Shown piece after piece: positions 1 through 10,001 of a DNA stretch of 64,000 bases. The translations under genes were made by a program, and so were the position numbers. The stretch spans positions 1 through 64,000 of the forward strand of contig JBKQPG010000104.1 of assembly GCA_052145115.1 (NCBI GenBank), in the 5' to 3' direction. Source of the DNA: CAIVVT01 sp052145115 (lineage in GTDB: Bacteria; Acidobacteriota; Terriglobia; Bryobacterales; Bryobacteraceae). The notes beneath the pieces are model-generated. The model ran no database searches. It saw only the letters and a list, made by a program, of their open reading frames with translations, and had not been told where the DNA came from. Position 1 is the first letter of the stretch. Each line of letters begins with the position of its first letter.

Positions 1-98
1 AGTGGCGGAACGGGCGGCGTATTGCTCTTCTTGCGGCATGCCGCCGGTGCGAGCAGCGCGATTGCGCCCAGCCGGATCGCTTCGCGGCGCGTCATCAT
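1..98 (-). CDS. N-terminus of a secreted or lipoprotein-like protein, truncated by the window edge
   Basis: Reading the minus strand from two adjacent ATG codons (98 and 95) gives an export signal: MMTRREAIRLG, then a short alanine/leucine-rich stretch ending APAAC, then RKKSN and a proline-rich run. Twin arginines followed by a hydrophobic segment suggest a Tat-type leader. The cysteine could be a lipidation site, although the residues before it (PAA) fit the lipobox poorly. The rest of the gene lies outside the window, so its function cannot be stated. It is transcribed away from the micro-ORF at 312. Confidence 0.55.
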   Translation of the reverse strand, partial: MMTRREAIRLGAIALLAPAACRKKSNTPPVPP

Positions 99-224
99 TT
101 TCGATGCTAGCTCGAATCGCCGCCCGGACGCAAAACCTCTACAACATTTTCGTTCCCTTCCGTTGGATCGCTCCAAACGCCCGTCCTGTCGGACGTTCGA
201 CGCCTCGCAACTTGCACTTTTCCC

Positions 225-254
225 TTGACTTTGTTCGCACATCAAGTTTATAAA
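225..254 (+). promoter_or_regulatory. Sigma-70-like promoter for the Lys/Ala micro-ORF
   Basis: TTGACT (225-230), an 18-nt spacer and TATAAA (249-254) make one of the best sigma-70 matches in the window. The predicted start is near 261, about 50 nt upstream of the ATG at 312. An AGGGAG ribosome-binding site lies at 297-302. The local sequence is AT-rich compared with its surroundings. Confidence 0.65.
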
Positions 255-311
255 GGGATCACAATGTGGTCGTTTGCGACCGCACAAATTGATGTTAGGG
301 AGAAAAGATCA

Positions 312-386
312 ATGAAGTACGCGACCAAGAAAGCAGCCAAGAAGCCGGCCAAGAAGGCAGCGAAGAAGGTTGCCAAGAAGAAGTAA
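312..386 (+). CDS. 24-residue lysine/alanine-rich micro-protein, histone H1-tail-like
   Basis: An ATG with AGGGAG 9 nt upstream opens a 24-codon frame ending in TAA. It starts MKYATKKAAKKPAKK and ends VAKKK. Twelve of 24 residues are lysine and seven are alanine, arranged as repeated KKAA/KKPA blocks like the C-terminal tails of bacterial histone H1-like proteins and HU extensions. The promoter upstream and perfect hairpin terminator downstream mark a self-contained transcription unit. Binding to nucleic acid is inferred from charge only. It could also be a ribosome-associated or antimicrobial-like basic peptide. Confidence 0.6.
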   Translation: MKYATKKAAKKPAKKAAKKVAKKK

Positions 387-426
387 GATCCGACGCTCAC
401 ACGAGCGTTAGGTTTGGGATAACCAA

Positions 427-459
427 AGGGCCCCGGGCAACCGGGGCCCTTCACTTTTT
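427..459 (+). terminator. Intrinsic terminator of the micro-ORF
   Basis: A perfect 10-bp stem AGGGCCCCGG / CCGGGGCCCT (427-436 and 441-450) closes a GCAA tetraloop and is followed by TCACTTTTT. It may also serve the convergent methyltransferase gene ending at 463, but the T-run is better on the plus strand. Confidence 0.8.
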
Positions 460-462
460 ACG

Positions 463-1446
463 TCACGCCTTTTTCCACGCCAGAACCCGGAACGTCTCTC
501 CCAGATCGAACAGCAGCGACTTCAACTGCAGCCGCAATCGCTTCGCAACCCCGTCCTGATTGGCTTCCAGCGCGCTCGCGAACTTGTCGCGCTCGCCCGC
601 CCGCATAAGGAATTGTCCCATCGTTTCGACGCCCGCCTCTTCCCATCCGGCGTTTCTTGCGCACCGCCGCAGCTCATCGAACGGCACGTGCGCCGTCACA
701 TCGTTCTCCCCCGGCGCTTCCAAAACCTCCTCGAATGCGCGATGCCGGCGGTACGCCATCAGAGTCCCGTTCGGAAACCGGATCAGCTCGCGCTGCGTGT
801 ACCCGTAGTCCAGTGCGATGATCCACCCGCGCGCGATTCTCCTGTCGATCTGTTCGACGCACGGCCGCAGTGCGATCGGCAATTCGATGGTCACAGGATC
901 CTCGTTCCATCGCGCTTCGGCGGCCGCATTCACTGCATATTCGCGCCACTCGGGCGCGAGTTCGGGCCCCGGCGCCCACTTGAACCGGCCGTCCTCGCAC
1001 GTCACTCGTCGCTCCCGCCACATGCCCGCTTCGCGCACCGCCACCTCGACCGGTAACGCGTCGAACAGTTCGTTGGCCAGCACAATGCCTTCAAATCGCT
1101 CCGGCGCTTCGTCGTGTGCCAGTTCCACCGCACGGTAATCGAACCCGCTCAGCGACTGGCGCAGGTCCGATTGCCCGGCCCCCCAATCGGCCACCAGCAC
1201 GCGGCCATCGGCCTGCGCCGGCGCGTGCAATTGCTCCAGCGCGCGCCCCAGCAGTCGTCCGAAGACCGGCTGCATCTGCGCCGCGGTGTAGAAATCGCCT
1301 TCGCGCCCGAAGATCTTCTCGCCGCGGCGGTAGTAGCCGCATTGCGGATGGTACAGCGCGATTTCCATGAAACGCGAGAACTTCAGCGGTCCCCGAGCGC
1401 CGATCTCAGCTCGAAGCACATCGCCGGCCGTCACCGCGCGCTCCAT
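463..1446 (-). CDS. MidA/NDUFAF7-family class I SAM-dependent methyltransferase (DUF185)
   Basis: The 327-residue product carries the signature block of the MidA (COG1565, DUF185) family: FMEIALYHPQCGYY at about residues 26-39, GDFYTA at 50-55 and the SAM-binding DWGAG at 87-91, followed by LANELFDALPVE. In mitochondria NDUFAF7 dimethylates an arginine of a complex I subunit. The bacterial substrate is not settled and no nuo genes lie nearby. The frame stays open upstream to 1596, but that extra 50-residue sequence is unlike the family, so the ATG at 1446 (MERAVTAGDV) is preferred. The gene is divergent from the one at 1621. Confidence 0.85.
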   Translation of the reverse strand: MERAVTAGDVLRAEIGARGPLKFSRFMEIALYHPQCGYYRRGEKIFGREGDFYTAAQMQPVFGRLLGRALEQLHAPAQADGRVLVADWGAGQSDLRQSLSGFDYRAVELAHDEAPERFEGIVLANELFDALPVEVAVREAGMWRERRVTCEDGRFKWAPGPELAPEWREYAVNAAAEARWNEDPVTIELPIALRPCVEQIDRRIARGWIIALDYGYTQRELIRFPNGTLMAYRRHRAFEEVLEAPGENDVTAHVPFDELRRCARNAGWEEAGVETMGQFLMRAGERDKFASALEANQDGVAKRLRLQLKSLLFDLGETFRVLAWKKA

Positions 1447-1620
1447 TTGCCGCGCATTCCTGCTGGATGGCCGTGCCGCGCAATCATGCCGGCAATTCGG
1501 CGGGACTGGCCGCGGGGCCGTTCGAAGCTCCAGACCGAAATGCCGCGCCTCATTGTTCCCGCCATCCGTCCTCCAGGATGGCATGCCGCCGTGCAACGAT
1601 CATGACGCTACACTGTTTTC

Positions 1621-2208
1621 ATGCCCGCGCCCGAATTCGTGCGCGTCCGGCTCAGTTCCGAGGCTGCAGGGGCGGTCACGCTCACGCCGGTGGTGGTTCG
1701 CGACCTGCGCTTCGCCGAGTTGCTCGAGGAGATCGCCGCCGTCTGCGGCAAGGATGCGCTCCGCGCCGCGGAAATCCTCCGCCGCGGCAATCTGGTCAGT
1801 GGAGCGACGCGTTTCCGCTGGCCGCCGGTCCAGACGACCACCGCCGAACTCGCCGCCGCCCTGGCTTTCCTTCCGGATCCCGATCCCGCCCGGCCCTTCG
1901 TCGCCGCATCCTGCACGCAGGTTGTCTTTGTAGGCCCCGGCCTGGCCATCGAGTTGGAGCGCGGCGCGGCCGCGGCCCGCCGCCTCTTCCGCCGCGCGAC
2001 GTTCTGGAGCGTGCTCGTGGAACTCTGCTCCCCGCCCCGCTACGTGACCTATCGTTACCGCGAGCGCGCCGACCTGTACCATGCGCCCCTCTCACCGGAC
2101 CAGCGCGCACGCCTGCGTGCCGCCCTGCATTTATTGAAAAACCGCGCCCTCGCCCGGCGCCTCAACGTCGCACCGTTCGAAGGCCTTCATCTCCTGGTGC
2201 CGCGCTAA
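1621..2208 (+). CDS. Conserved-looking hypothetical protein, 195 residues
   Basis: No family is recognised. The frame has clean codon use and begins with ATG at 1621, close to the divergent methyltransferase. The protein is soluble, with no signal peptide or membrane span. A region rich in arginine and alanine (about 120-160) contains a WSVLVELCSPPRYVTYRYRE stretch. Its last four bases overlap the end of der on the other strand, a tight tail-to-tail arrangement that argues both ends are real. Confidence 0.6.
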   Translation: MPAPEFVRVRLSSEAAGAVTLTPVVVRDLRFAELLEEIAAVCGKDALRAAEILRRGNLVSGATRFRWPPVQTTTAELAAALAFLPDPDPARPFVAASCTQVVFVGPGLAIELERGAAAARRLFRRATFWSVLVELCSPPRYVTYRYRERADLYHAPLSPDQRARLRAALHLLKNRALARRLNVAPFEGLHLLVPR

Positions 2209-3548
2209 GCGTCTCTTTGTGATTTTCGCCGTCCGCGCGTCTTGATGAGGATCGGCGTCCCGGTGAAATCGAAGCGCTCGCGAATCCGGTTCGCGATCAT
2301 CCGCTCCGCCGAAAAGTGCAACGGCACATAGGTATCCATGAACAGCACGAACGTCGGCGGGCGCACGCTGGGCTGCGTGATGTAGTAGATCTTGCGCTGG
2401 TAGCCCAGGTCGAGCGTCTCTGCGAACCGGTTCAGCTCCCCCGTCGGGATCCGCTTGTTGAAGTTGTCGTACGCCCGCGCGATCGCCTTGAACAGGCCCC
2501 GCACGCCCCGCTTTTCCTTCGCCGCCAGGAACAGGATCGGCGCATACTCGAGGAACTTGAACTGGTCGCGGATGTTCTGTTCGAACTCCTTCTGCTTGTT
2601 GGCCGCCACCAGGTCCCACTTGTTCACGCACACGATCAGCGCGCGGCCCTCCTCGTGCGCGTAGCCGCCGATTGTGGCGTCGCTCCCCACCGCGCCTTCC
2701 GTCGCGTCCACCACCAGCAGCGCGACGTGCGCCATGCGGATGTTCTTGCGCGCCATGACGACGCTCAGCTTCTCTGCCATCTCGTGCGTCTTGCCCTTGC
2801 GCCGGATGCCCGCCGTGTCGATGAACACGTATTTGCGCCCGTCGACGGTGACCTCTTCATCCACCGAATCGCGCGTCGTACCCGCAATCGGCGTCACGAT
2901 CGCCCGCTCGCCCCCGACCATCGCGTTCAGCAGTGTCGACTTGCCCACATTCGGCCGCCCGATGATCGCCACCCGCACCGGCCGCGGACCCTCCTCCGCG
3001 CCTTCATCCTCTTCCGACTCGGTCACCGGAAATTCGCGCGTCAGCTCGTCCAGCAGTTCCTGGATACCCCGCCGGTGCTCCGCCGAAATCGGCATCACGC
3101 GTTCGAAGCCCAGCGCATACGCGTCCGACGTCAGCGCCTCGCGCTTCGGGTCGTCGATCTTGTTAACGGCGACGACCACCGGTTTGCCGAGTTTTCTCAA
3201 GATCTGAGCCAGGCCGCGATCGGCCGAAGTGAACTCCGTCCGCCCGTCCACCAGGAACACGATCTGGCTCGCCTCTTCCAGCGCCACACGCGCCTGTTTC
3301 AGCACTTCGGCCGGGATCGTCGCCACGTCGTCGGGCACGATGCCGCCCGTGTCGATCAGCACGAAGCGCTTGTGCCTATGCACCGCTTCGCCGTAAATGC
3401 GGTCGCGCGTGATCCCCGGCTCGTCGCCCGTGATCGCCTTGCGCTGCCCCAGAATCGCGTTGAACAACGTGGACTTCCCCACGTTGGGCCGGCCGACGAT
3501 CACGATCGTCGCCAGGCCGGAGTTCGCCGCACCCGCCTTCTTGGACAT
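2205..3548 (-). CDS. der: Ribosome biogenesis GTPase Der (EngA)
   Basis: Der is an essential GTPase with two G domains that helps assemble the 50S subunit. This 447-residue protein shows both. Domain 1 has GRPNVGKS at 19-26, DTGG at 66-69 and NKID at 129-132. Domain 2 has GRPNVGKS at 197-204, DTAG at 244-247 and NKWD at 309-312. An acidic linker (about 176-188) separates them, and a KH-like domain with the basic tail KTRGRRKSQRDA ends the protein. Length is typical. It is divergent from typA, with a 57-nt gap holding both promoters. Confidence 0.97.
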   Translation of the reverse strand: MSKKAGAANSGLATIVIVGRPNVGKSTLFNAILGQRKAITGDEPGITRDRIYGEAVHRHKRFVLIDTGGIVPDDVATIPAEVLKQARVALEEASQIVFLVDGRTEFTSADRGLAQILRKLGKPVVVAVNKIDDPKREALTSDAYALGFERVMPISAEHRRGIQELLDELTREFPVTESEEDEGAEEGPRPVRVAIIGRPNVGKSTLLNAMVGGERAIVTPIAGTTRDSVDEEVTVDGRKYVFIDTAGIRRKGKTHEMAEKLSVVMARKNIRMAHVALLVVDATEGAVGSDATIGGYAHEEGRALIVCVNKWDLVAANKQKEFEQNIRDQFKFLEYAPILFLAAKEKRGVRGLFKAIARAYDNFNKRIPTGELNRFAETLDLGYQRKIYYITQPSVRPPTFVLFMDTYVPLHFSAERMIANRIRERFDFTGTPILIKTRGRRKSQRDA

Positions 3549-3605
3549 ACCGGCCTCCAGTGTAACAATGGAGGTGTCCCCCCTTAATCTGATTCGCCAT
3601 CATCC

Positions 3606-5405
<1,800 letters not shown>

Positions 5406-5539
5406 TTTCGACGGGACCGAGCCCCTGCTCGCAGTGCCTCCGACTCGTGCGAGACTCTCTCTGAAGGCCACCTGCCTTCCGGATCAATTGCAACATGCCG
5501 CGCCCCAGGAGCCCCCTACACCGCCGCGCGCCGAAGCCG

Positions 5540-5899
5540 ATGAAGCCGCGAGACATCGTGCGCCTGGGCATGTTCGATCCACCCGCCGAGCGCGAGGCGC
5601 GCGAGCAGAGGTTCCGGGAAGTGATCCTTTCCATCCCGCGCGGGCGCGTCGCCAGCTATGGCCAGGTGGCGGCGGCGGCCGTTTACCCGATGTACCACCG
5701 GCAGGTGGCGAAGCTGCTGCGCAACTGCGGCGACGGCCTGCCCTGGCACCGCGTCCTCGGCGTTGGCGGTTACATCAAGACGGCCTTGGATATGGGCCTG
5801 GAACAGCGCCTGCGTCTGGAGATGGAAGGCGTGCGCTTCGTGGGCATGCACGTCGACCTCGATGCGCATCAACACGTGTTCAGGACGTGGGAATTCTGA
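5540..5899 (+). CDS. Alkyltransferase-like protein (ATL), MGMT-family DNA damage recognition
   Basis: The 119-residue protein matches the DNA-binding domain of O6-alkylguanine-DNA alkyltransferase (IPRGRVASYGQVA; RQVAKLLRNCG). The alkyl-acceptor motif PCHR is replaced by PWHR at 68-71. Proteins of this kind (E. coli Atl/YbaZ has the same PWHR) cannot repair by themselves. They bind O6-alkylguanine, flip it and hand it to nucleotide excision repair. An upstream in-frame ATG at 5495 would add 15 basic, proline-rich residues; the ATG at 5540 (MKPRDIVRLG) fits the family better. The gene lies downstream of typA with no clear operon link. Confidence 0.85.
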   Translation: MKPRDIVRLGMFDPPAEREAREQRFREVILSIPRGRVASYGQVAAAAVYPMYHRQVAKLLRNCGDGLPWHRVLGVGGYIKTALDMGLEQRLRLEMEGVRFVGMHVDLDAHQHVFRTWEF

Positions 5900-6100
5900 C
5901 GCGCGCAAGCACGCGTCTAGCAGTTGCCATTCTCGAACGCTGCTATTTCCTACTCGCCGTAGCTGCGACCCGCTTCTTCACTCCCGGTGCGATCTGCACG
6001 AGGATCCCGACCGTGGGCTCGCCAGTTTATTCGACTGCTATCATGCGCGGCTTGGTCCAGCCAGCCGCGGGGCTTCCAGGCCGTTCAGGAATCGTTGCCG

Positions 6101-7444
6101 TCAGTATTTCCAGCCCTTGCGGACAGACGGCTTCACGAACTTGTTGGCGGCGCTGTTGTTGGCGATCTTCATTTTGGCGCTGTCCCACTCCAGCTTGCCT
6201 TCGCTGCGCTGCGCGATCACGCCCAGAACCACCCACTCGGCGAACGGCGCGGCGTAATCGAAGTTCGAGCAGGCGCGTTCGCCGCCCTTGCAGGCGCGGA
6301 TCCAGTCCCGGGAATGTCCCGGCGAGCGCGTGAGCAGCTTGGGCGGGAATTTGTAGTCCTTCATCCGCGAGTCGGGCACGAGCCGCGTCTCGTCGCTATA
6401 GGTCCCGGTGGTGATGAAGCCCTTCTCGCCGATGAACAGGCTGCCGTTGGTGTCGTCGTCCAGGTCGCCCAGTTTCACGTCCGCCGGCAGGCCTTCCGGC
6501 AGCTTCGGCTTGAGCCCGCCTTCGTACCAATAAACCGACACCGGAGGCATGTTGGCCCGGGCGCCGAAGTCGAAACGCACGATCGATTTCGTGGGGAAAG
6601 TGTAGTCGTTCTTGCCCTCGATCTTGATGCACTCGACGCTGGTTGGCGCGTCCAGCAGCAGCGACCAGTTCACCCCGTCCAGAATGTGGCACGCCATATC
6701 GCCCAGCGCGCCGCAGCCGAACTCATACCAGCCGCGCCAGTTGAAAGGCTCGTATTTCGAGTTATAGGGACGTGTCGCCGCGGTGCCCAGCCACAGGTCC
6801 CAATCGAGGGTATCGGGCACCTTTTCTTCCGGCAGCGGATGATCGATGCCCTGCGGCCAGATCGGACGGTTGGTCCAGGCGTGGACCTCCTTCACCGCGC
6901 CGATCTCGCCGGCCCAGATCATTTCGCACAATTGCCGCGCGCCCTCGTTCGAGTGGCCCTGGTTGCCCATCTGTGTGGCGACTTTGTATTTGCGCGCCGC
7001 CTCGCGCAGCATGCGGGCCTCGTACACGGTGCGTGTCAGCGGCTTCTGGCAATAGACGTGTTTGCCGCGCTCCATGGCCCACATCGCGGCGATGGCGTGG
7101 GTGTGATCGGGCGTGGAAACGGTCACGGCGTCTATGTTGTCGCGCTCCTTGTCCAACATCACGCGGTAATCCTTGTACTGCGTAGCCTTCGGAAACTGCT
7201 TGAAGGTGGGGGCGGCGTTGTTCCAGTCCGGATCCGCCAGGGCGACGATGTTCTCCGAGGAGCAGCTCACGATATCGCTATGGCCCTTGCCGCCGGCGCC
7301 GATCCCGGCAATATTCAGCTTTTCGTTAGGGGACTTGTAGCCCAGGCGCTTGAGCGACGGAGTGCTCTTGGCCTCCATCCTGGCGGCTGCCAGAGCGGCT
7401 GCCGTTCCTAGAAAAAAGTATCTTCTTGAGAAATCCGAACGCAT
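6101..7444 (-). CDS. Tat-exported Gfo/Idh/MocA-family oxidoreductase
   Basis: The 447-residue protein begins with a Tat leader (SRRYFFLG at 6-13, then an alanine-rich stretch). An NAD(P)-binding Rossmann fold follows, with GIGAGGKG at 47-54 and a QKPLTR motif where the family usually has EKP, and then the Gfo/Idh/MocA C-terminal domain. Such exported enzymes are typically sugar or inositol oxidoreductases with tightly bound NAD(P). The substrate is unknown. Histidines and acidic residues in the WRGWYEFGCGALGDMACH segment fit the family's active-site region. The gene stands alone. Confidence 0.88.
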   Translation of the reverse strand: MRSDFSRRYFFLGTAAALAAARMEAKSTPSLKRLGYKSPNEKLNIAGIGAGGKGHSDIVSCSSENIVALADPDWNNAAPTFKQFPKATQYKDYRVMLDKERDNIDAVTVSTPDHTHAIAAMWAMERGKHVYCQKPLTRTVYEARMLREAARKYKVATQMGNQGHSNEGARQLCEMIWAGEIGAVKEVHAWTNRPIWPQGIDHPLPEEKVPDTLDWDLWLGTAATRPYNSKYEPFNWRGWYEFGCGALGDMACHILDGVNWSLLLDAPTSVECIKIEGKNDYTFPTKSIVRFDFGARANMPPVSVYWYEGGLKPKLPEGLPADVKLGDLDDDTNGSLFIGEKGFITTGTYSDETRLVPDSRMKDYKFPPKLLTRSPGHSRDWIRACKGGERACSNFDYAAPFAEWVVLGVIAQRSEGKLEWDSAKMKIANNSAANKFVKPSVRKGWKY

Positions 7445-7522
7445 GTCTCTCCAATCGAGTTTCCGGCTCGAGGCTCCGATTTTGCCTCTTCTCTCAATTA
7501 GGTGCAGCGGGCGGCGGGGATG

Positions 7523-7795
7523 TTACTTCAAGTCGACCAGCGTGGCGCCCCAGCCTCCGGCATCCTCGGCCGCATTGCGGAATCCGGCCACCAGCGGCGA
7601 GCGGGCCAGGACGCCGCGGACGATCTCGCGCTGCACTCCGATGCCTTTGCCGTGAATGATGCGCAGCGCCTTCAATCCTAGCGCGGATGCCTCTTCGAGA
7701 TACGCCTCGACCGCCGCGCGCACATCGCGCGGATGAATCGTGTGCAGGTCGAAAACATCCGTGACGGGAATGCGCAGCGGCTGCTCGGGGTCCAT
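7523..7795 (-). CDS. Small Smr (MutS2 C-terminal-like) domain protein
   Basis: The 90-residue product is a bare Smr domain: DLHT at 16-19, the catalytic-loop motif HGKG at 48-51 and a glycine-rich GGWGATLV end at 80-87. Smr domains have nicking or RNA-cleaving activity in MutS2 and other proteins. It is the last gene of nadA-moaA-smr, starting 5 nt after the moaA stop. The frame extends further upstream, but the ATG at 7795 (MDPEQPLRIP) avoids overlapping moaA. Confidence 0.82.
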   Translation of the reverse strand: MDPEQPLRIPVTDVFDLHTIHPRDVRAAVEAYLEEASALGLKALRIIHGKGIGVQREIVRGVLARSPLVAGFRNAAEDAGGWGATLVDLK

Positions 7796-7800
7796 GGGCG

Positions 7801-8802
7801 TCACCCGCCGATGGCGTACATGGCGCGCGGCGGCGCCACGAAACGCGCGCTGTTGATCTCGTGACCCAGCCACTTGCGGCGCACGGTCTCGCGCAGCGCC
7901 GCGGCGATCTCTTCGTCGCTCGCGCCGCCCCGCAGGAGTCCTTTCACGTCGGTCTCCTCAAGCGCGAAGAGGCAGTAGCGAAGCTTGCCGTCGGCGGTCA
8001 GGCGGATGCGGTTGCAATTCATACAAAACGGGCGGCTCACCGGGGCGATGAACCCGGCCATGCCGCGGCCGTCGAGGTAGCGATAGCGCAGCTCGGGCGC
8101 GCGCGGATCGGCATCGGGGACCGGCTCCAGAGGCCCGACATCGCGCCGCAGAATCGCCAGAATCTCATCCATGGTGAGCACGCGGGAACGGTCCCACAGC
8201 GCCTGCCCGTCGAGCGGCATGACCTCGATGAAGCGCACTTCGAAGCCGTGCTCGCGTCCAAAATGGGCCAGCGGAGCGACGTCCGGCTCGGTCACGCCTT
8301 TCAGCGCCACGGCGTTGATTTTGATCGGCGCGAAACCCGTCTCGCGGGCCTTCATCAAGCCCCGCAGCGTGGGCGCGAGGGCGTCGCGGCGTGTGATGCG
8401 CTGGAAACGCTCGCGGTCGAGCGTGTCCAGATGGACGTTCAACCGCCGCAGGCCGGCGCGGTACAGGCTCTCGGCCTGCTCCTCGAGGAGCACGGCATTG
8501 GTGGTCAACGCGACCTCGCGCAGGCCTTCGATAGCGGCCAATTGCGAGATGAGTGCGGGCAGGTGCGGGCGCAGCAGCGGTTCCCCGCCCGTGACCCGCA
8601 GCTTGGTGACGCCCAGCGCGACGGCGATGCGGACGAAGCGCCCGAGCTCCTCAAAGCTCAGTATCTCCACCGGCCCGGCGAAGCGCGCGCCGCTCTCGGG
8701 CATGCAATAGGCGCAGCGGATATTGCAGTGGTCGGTAACGCTGAGGCGCAGATTGTCGTGCCTGCGATGGAACGTATCGATGAGGGGCGGAGCCGCCGGC
8801 AT
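7801..8802 (-). CDS. moaA: GTP 3',8-cyclase MoaA (molybdenum cofactor biosynthesis)
   Basis: MoaA is a radical-SAM enzyme that rearranges GTP to start molybdopterin synthesis. The 333-residue protein has the N-terminal cluster motif C26xxxC30xxC33 (DHCNIRCAYC). It also has the C-terminal cluster cysteines C260, C263 and C277 (FCMNC ... YC) and ends in the functional diglycine AIGG. The ATG at 8802 places the motif where the family has it; the upstream open extension is unlike MoaA. It sits 13 nt after nadA. No other moa or moe gene is in the window. Confidence 0.95.
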   Translation of the reverse strand: MPAAPPLIDTFHRRHDNLRLSVTDHCNIRCAYCMPESGARFAGPVEILSFEELGRFVRIAVALGVTKLRVTGGEPLLRPHLPALISQLAAIEGLREVALTTNAVLLEEQAESLYRAGLRRLNVHLDTLDRERFQRITRRDALAPTLRGLMKARETGFAPIKINAVALKGVTEPDVAPLAHFGREHGFEVRFIEVMPLDGQALWDRSRVLTMDEILAILRRDVGPLEPVPDADPRAPELRYRYLDGRGMAGFIAPVSRPFCMNCNRIRLTADGKLRYCLFALEETDVKGLLRGGASDEEIAAALRETVRRKWLGHEINSARFVAPPRAMYAIGG

Positions 8803-8815
8803 GGCCGTCGCGCGC

Positions 8816-9748
8816 CTAGCGCAAGGCGAGCATCCGCTCCACGGGACGCCGGGCGCGTTCCATGATATCGGCTGGAATCTCGACGGTCGGCTGCAGGGTG
8901 GCCAGGGCATCGCGCAGCTTTTCCAGCGTATTGCGCTTCATGTACGGGCACTCGCTGCAGTTACAGTTCTCGTTGGCGACGAAGTAAAACCTTTTGCCCG
9001 GGGCGCGCTTCTCGAGCGAATAGCGGACGCCGCTCTCGGTCATCACGATGAACTCTTCGGCATCCTGAGCGACGCACCAGTCGATGAGCGCCGAGGTCGA
9101 GCCGATGAAGTCGGCTATTCGCAGCACATCGGCGGGACATTCGGGATGGGCCACGATGCGCGCCCGCGGATGCTCGGCGCGCGCGGCCGTCACGCGCCGC
9201 GCCGGAAAGGTCGCATGGACGATGCACGCCCCCTGCCAGACGGTCATGTTGGCGCGTCCGGTCTGGCGCTGCACGTAGTCGCCGAGGTTGCGGTCGGGCA
9301 GGAACAGGAGCGGGCGTTCGGCGGGAATGGAGTTCACCACGGCGGCGGCGTTGCGCGAGGTGCAGATGATATCGCTCTCGGCCTTCACTTCGACGCTCGT
9401 GTTCACGTAGCTCACCACGGCGTGATCCGTGTGACGCGCCTTCCAGGCGCGCAACTGGTCCACCGGGCAGGCGTCCACCAGGCTGCATCCGGCTTCCCGG
9501 TCGGGCACGATCACGGTCTTGGTCGGATTGAGAACCTTCGCTGTCTCGGCCATGAACCAGACGCCGCAAAAAGCGATCACAGCCCCATCAAAATGCTGGG
9601 CCTTGCGGGCCAATTCGAGGCTGTCGCCCACGGCGTCGGCGAGTTCCTGAATCTCGCTCTCCTGGTAATGATGAGCCAGCACAACAGCGCTCCGCTGGCG
9701 CTTCAAATCCAGGATCTCTTCCGCCAGAGTGGCCGTGGAATTCAACAC
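8816..9748 (-). CDS. nadA: Quinolinate synthase NadA
   Basis: NadA condenses iminoaspartate with dihydroxyacetone phosphate to quinolinate in NAD synthesis, using a [4Fe-4S] cluster. The expected ligands are present: C88 (EAGCS), C175 (GACIVH) and C267 (SECPYM), with spacing like characterised NadA proteins. HHYQ (26-29) and PECP (202-205) are also conserved. Length (310) is typical. The start appears to be GTG at 9748; an upstream ATG at 9768 is out of frame. nadB and nadC are not adjacent. It heads the nadA-moaA-smr operon, behind a strongly structured leader. Confidence 0.95.
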   Translation of the reverse strand: MLNSTATLAEEILDLKRQRSAVVLAHHYQESEIQELADAVGDSLELARKAQHFDGAVIAFCGVWFMAETAKVLNPTKTVIVPDREAGCSLVDACPVDQLRAWKARHTDHAVVSYVNTSVEVKAESDIICTSRNAAAVVNSIPAERPLLFLPDRNLGDYVQRQTGRANMTVWQGACIVHATFPARRVTAARAEHPRARIVAHPECPADVLRIADFIGSTSALIDWCVAQDAEEFIVMTESGVRYSLEKRAPGKRFYFVANENCNCSECPYMKRNTLEKLRDALATLQPTVEIPADIMERARRPVERMLALR

Positions 9749-9854
9749 GATATACGTCTCTGCTCCATGTTAGCAGTGCTATATCAGTTGGATGCGCGGA
9801 CGGTGGAGTTGGGGGCAGCGGAGAAATGGGGTGCCGCGCCTCTGCCCCCGCCTG

Positions 9855-9930
9855 AAAAAATCCGCCGGGCAACGGCTCCTCCGTTAGCTGGTGAGCCTCT
9901 CCCGGCGTCACCCGGCGGACGAGTGACCGT
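9855..9930 (-). promoter_or_regulatory. Structured nadA leader with terminator-like stem; candidate riboswitch or attenuator
   Basis: In the rapZ-nadA gap the minus strand can form a perfect 9-bp stem TCCGCCGGG (9919-9911) / CCCGGCGGA (9869-9861) followed by TTTTTT (9860-9855), which looks like an intrinsic terminator. The 41-nt interior holds two exclusive hairpins: AACGG/CCGTT (9885-9881, 9875-9871) and GGCTC/GAGCC (9897-9893, 9878-9874). Upstream, GTCAC (9927-9923) can pair with GTGAC (9911-9907), which would trap the 5' arm of the terminator. Such competing pairs are a hallmark of transcription attenuation. NAD+-I riboswitches precede nadA in Acidobacteria, but I do not recognise that motif here. 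It could instead simply terminate rapZ. Confidence 0.55.
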
Positions 9931-10001
9931 CCGGGAACAGCGCGGCGCCCCCGGCGGCCTATGGTTCCTATCGGCGGGAGAGCGGGCGGACTGTAGTCTT
10001 T

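Noticed and set aside
9588..9911. Open frame across the nadA leader
   Set aside because: It overlaps the nadA start in another frame and covers a strongly base-paired region; no coding character.
9749..10001. Canonical NAD+-I riboswitch before nadA
   Set aside because: The conserved loops I remember for that motif are not visible; listed only as an unassigned structured leader.
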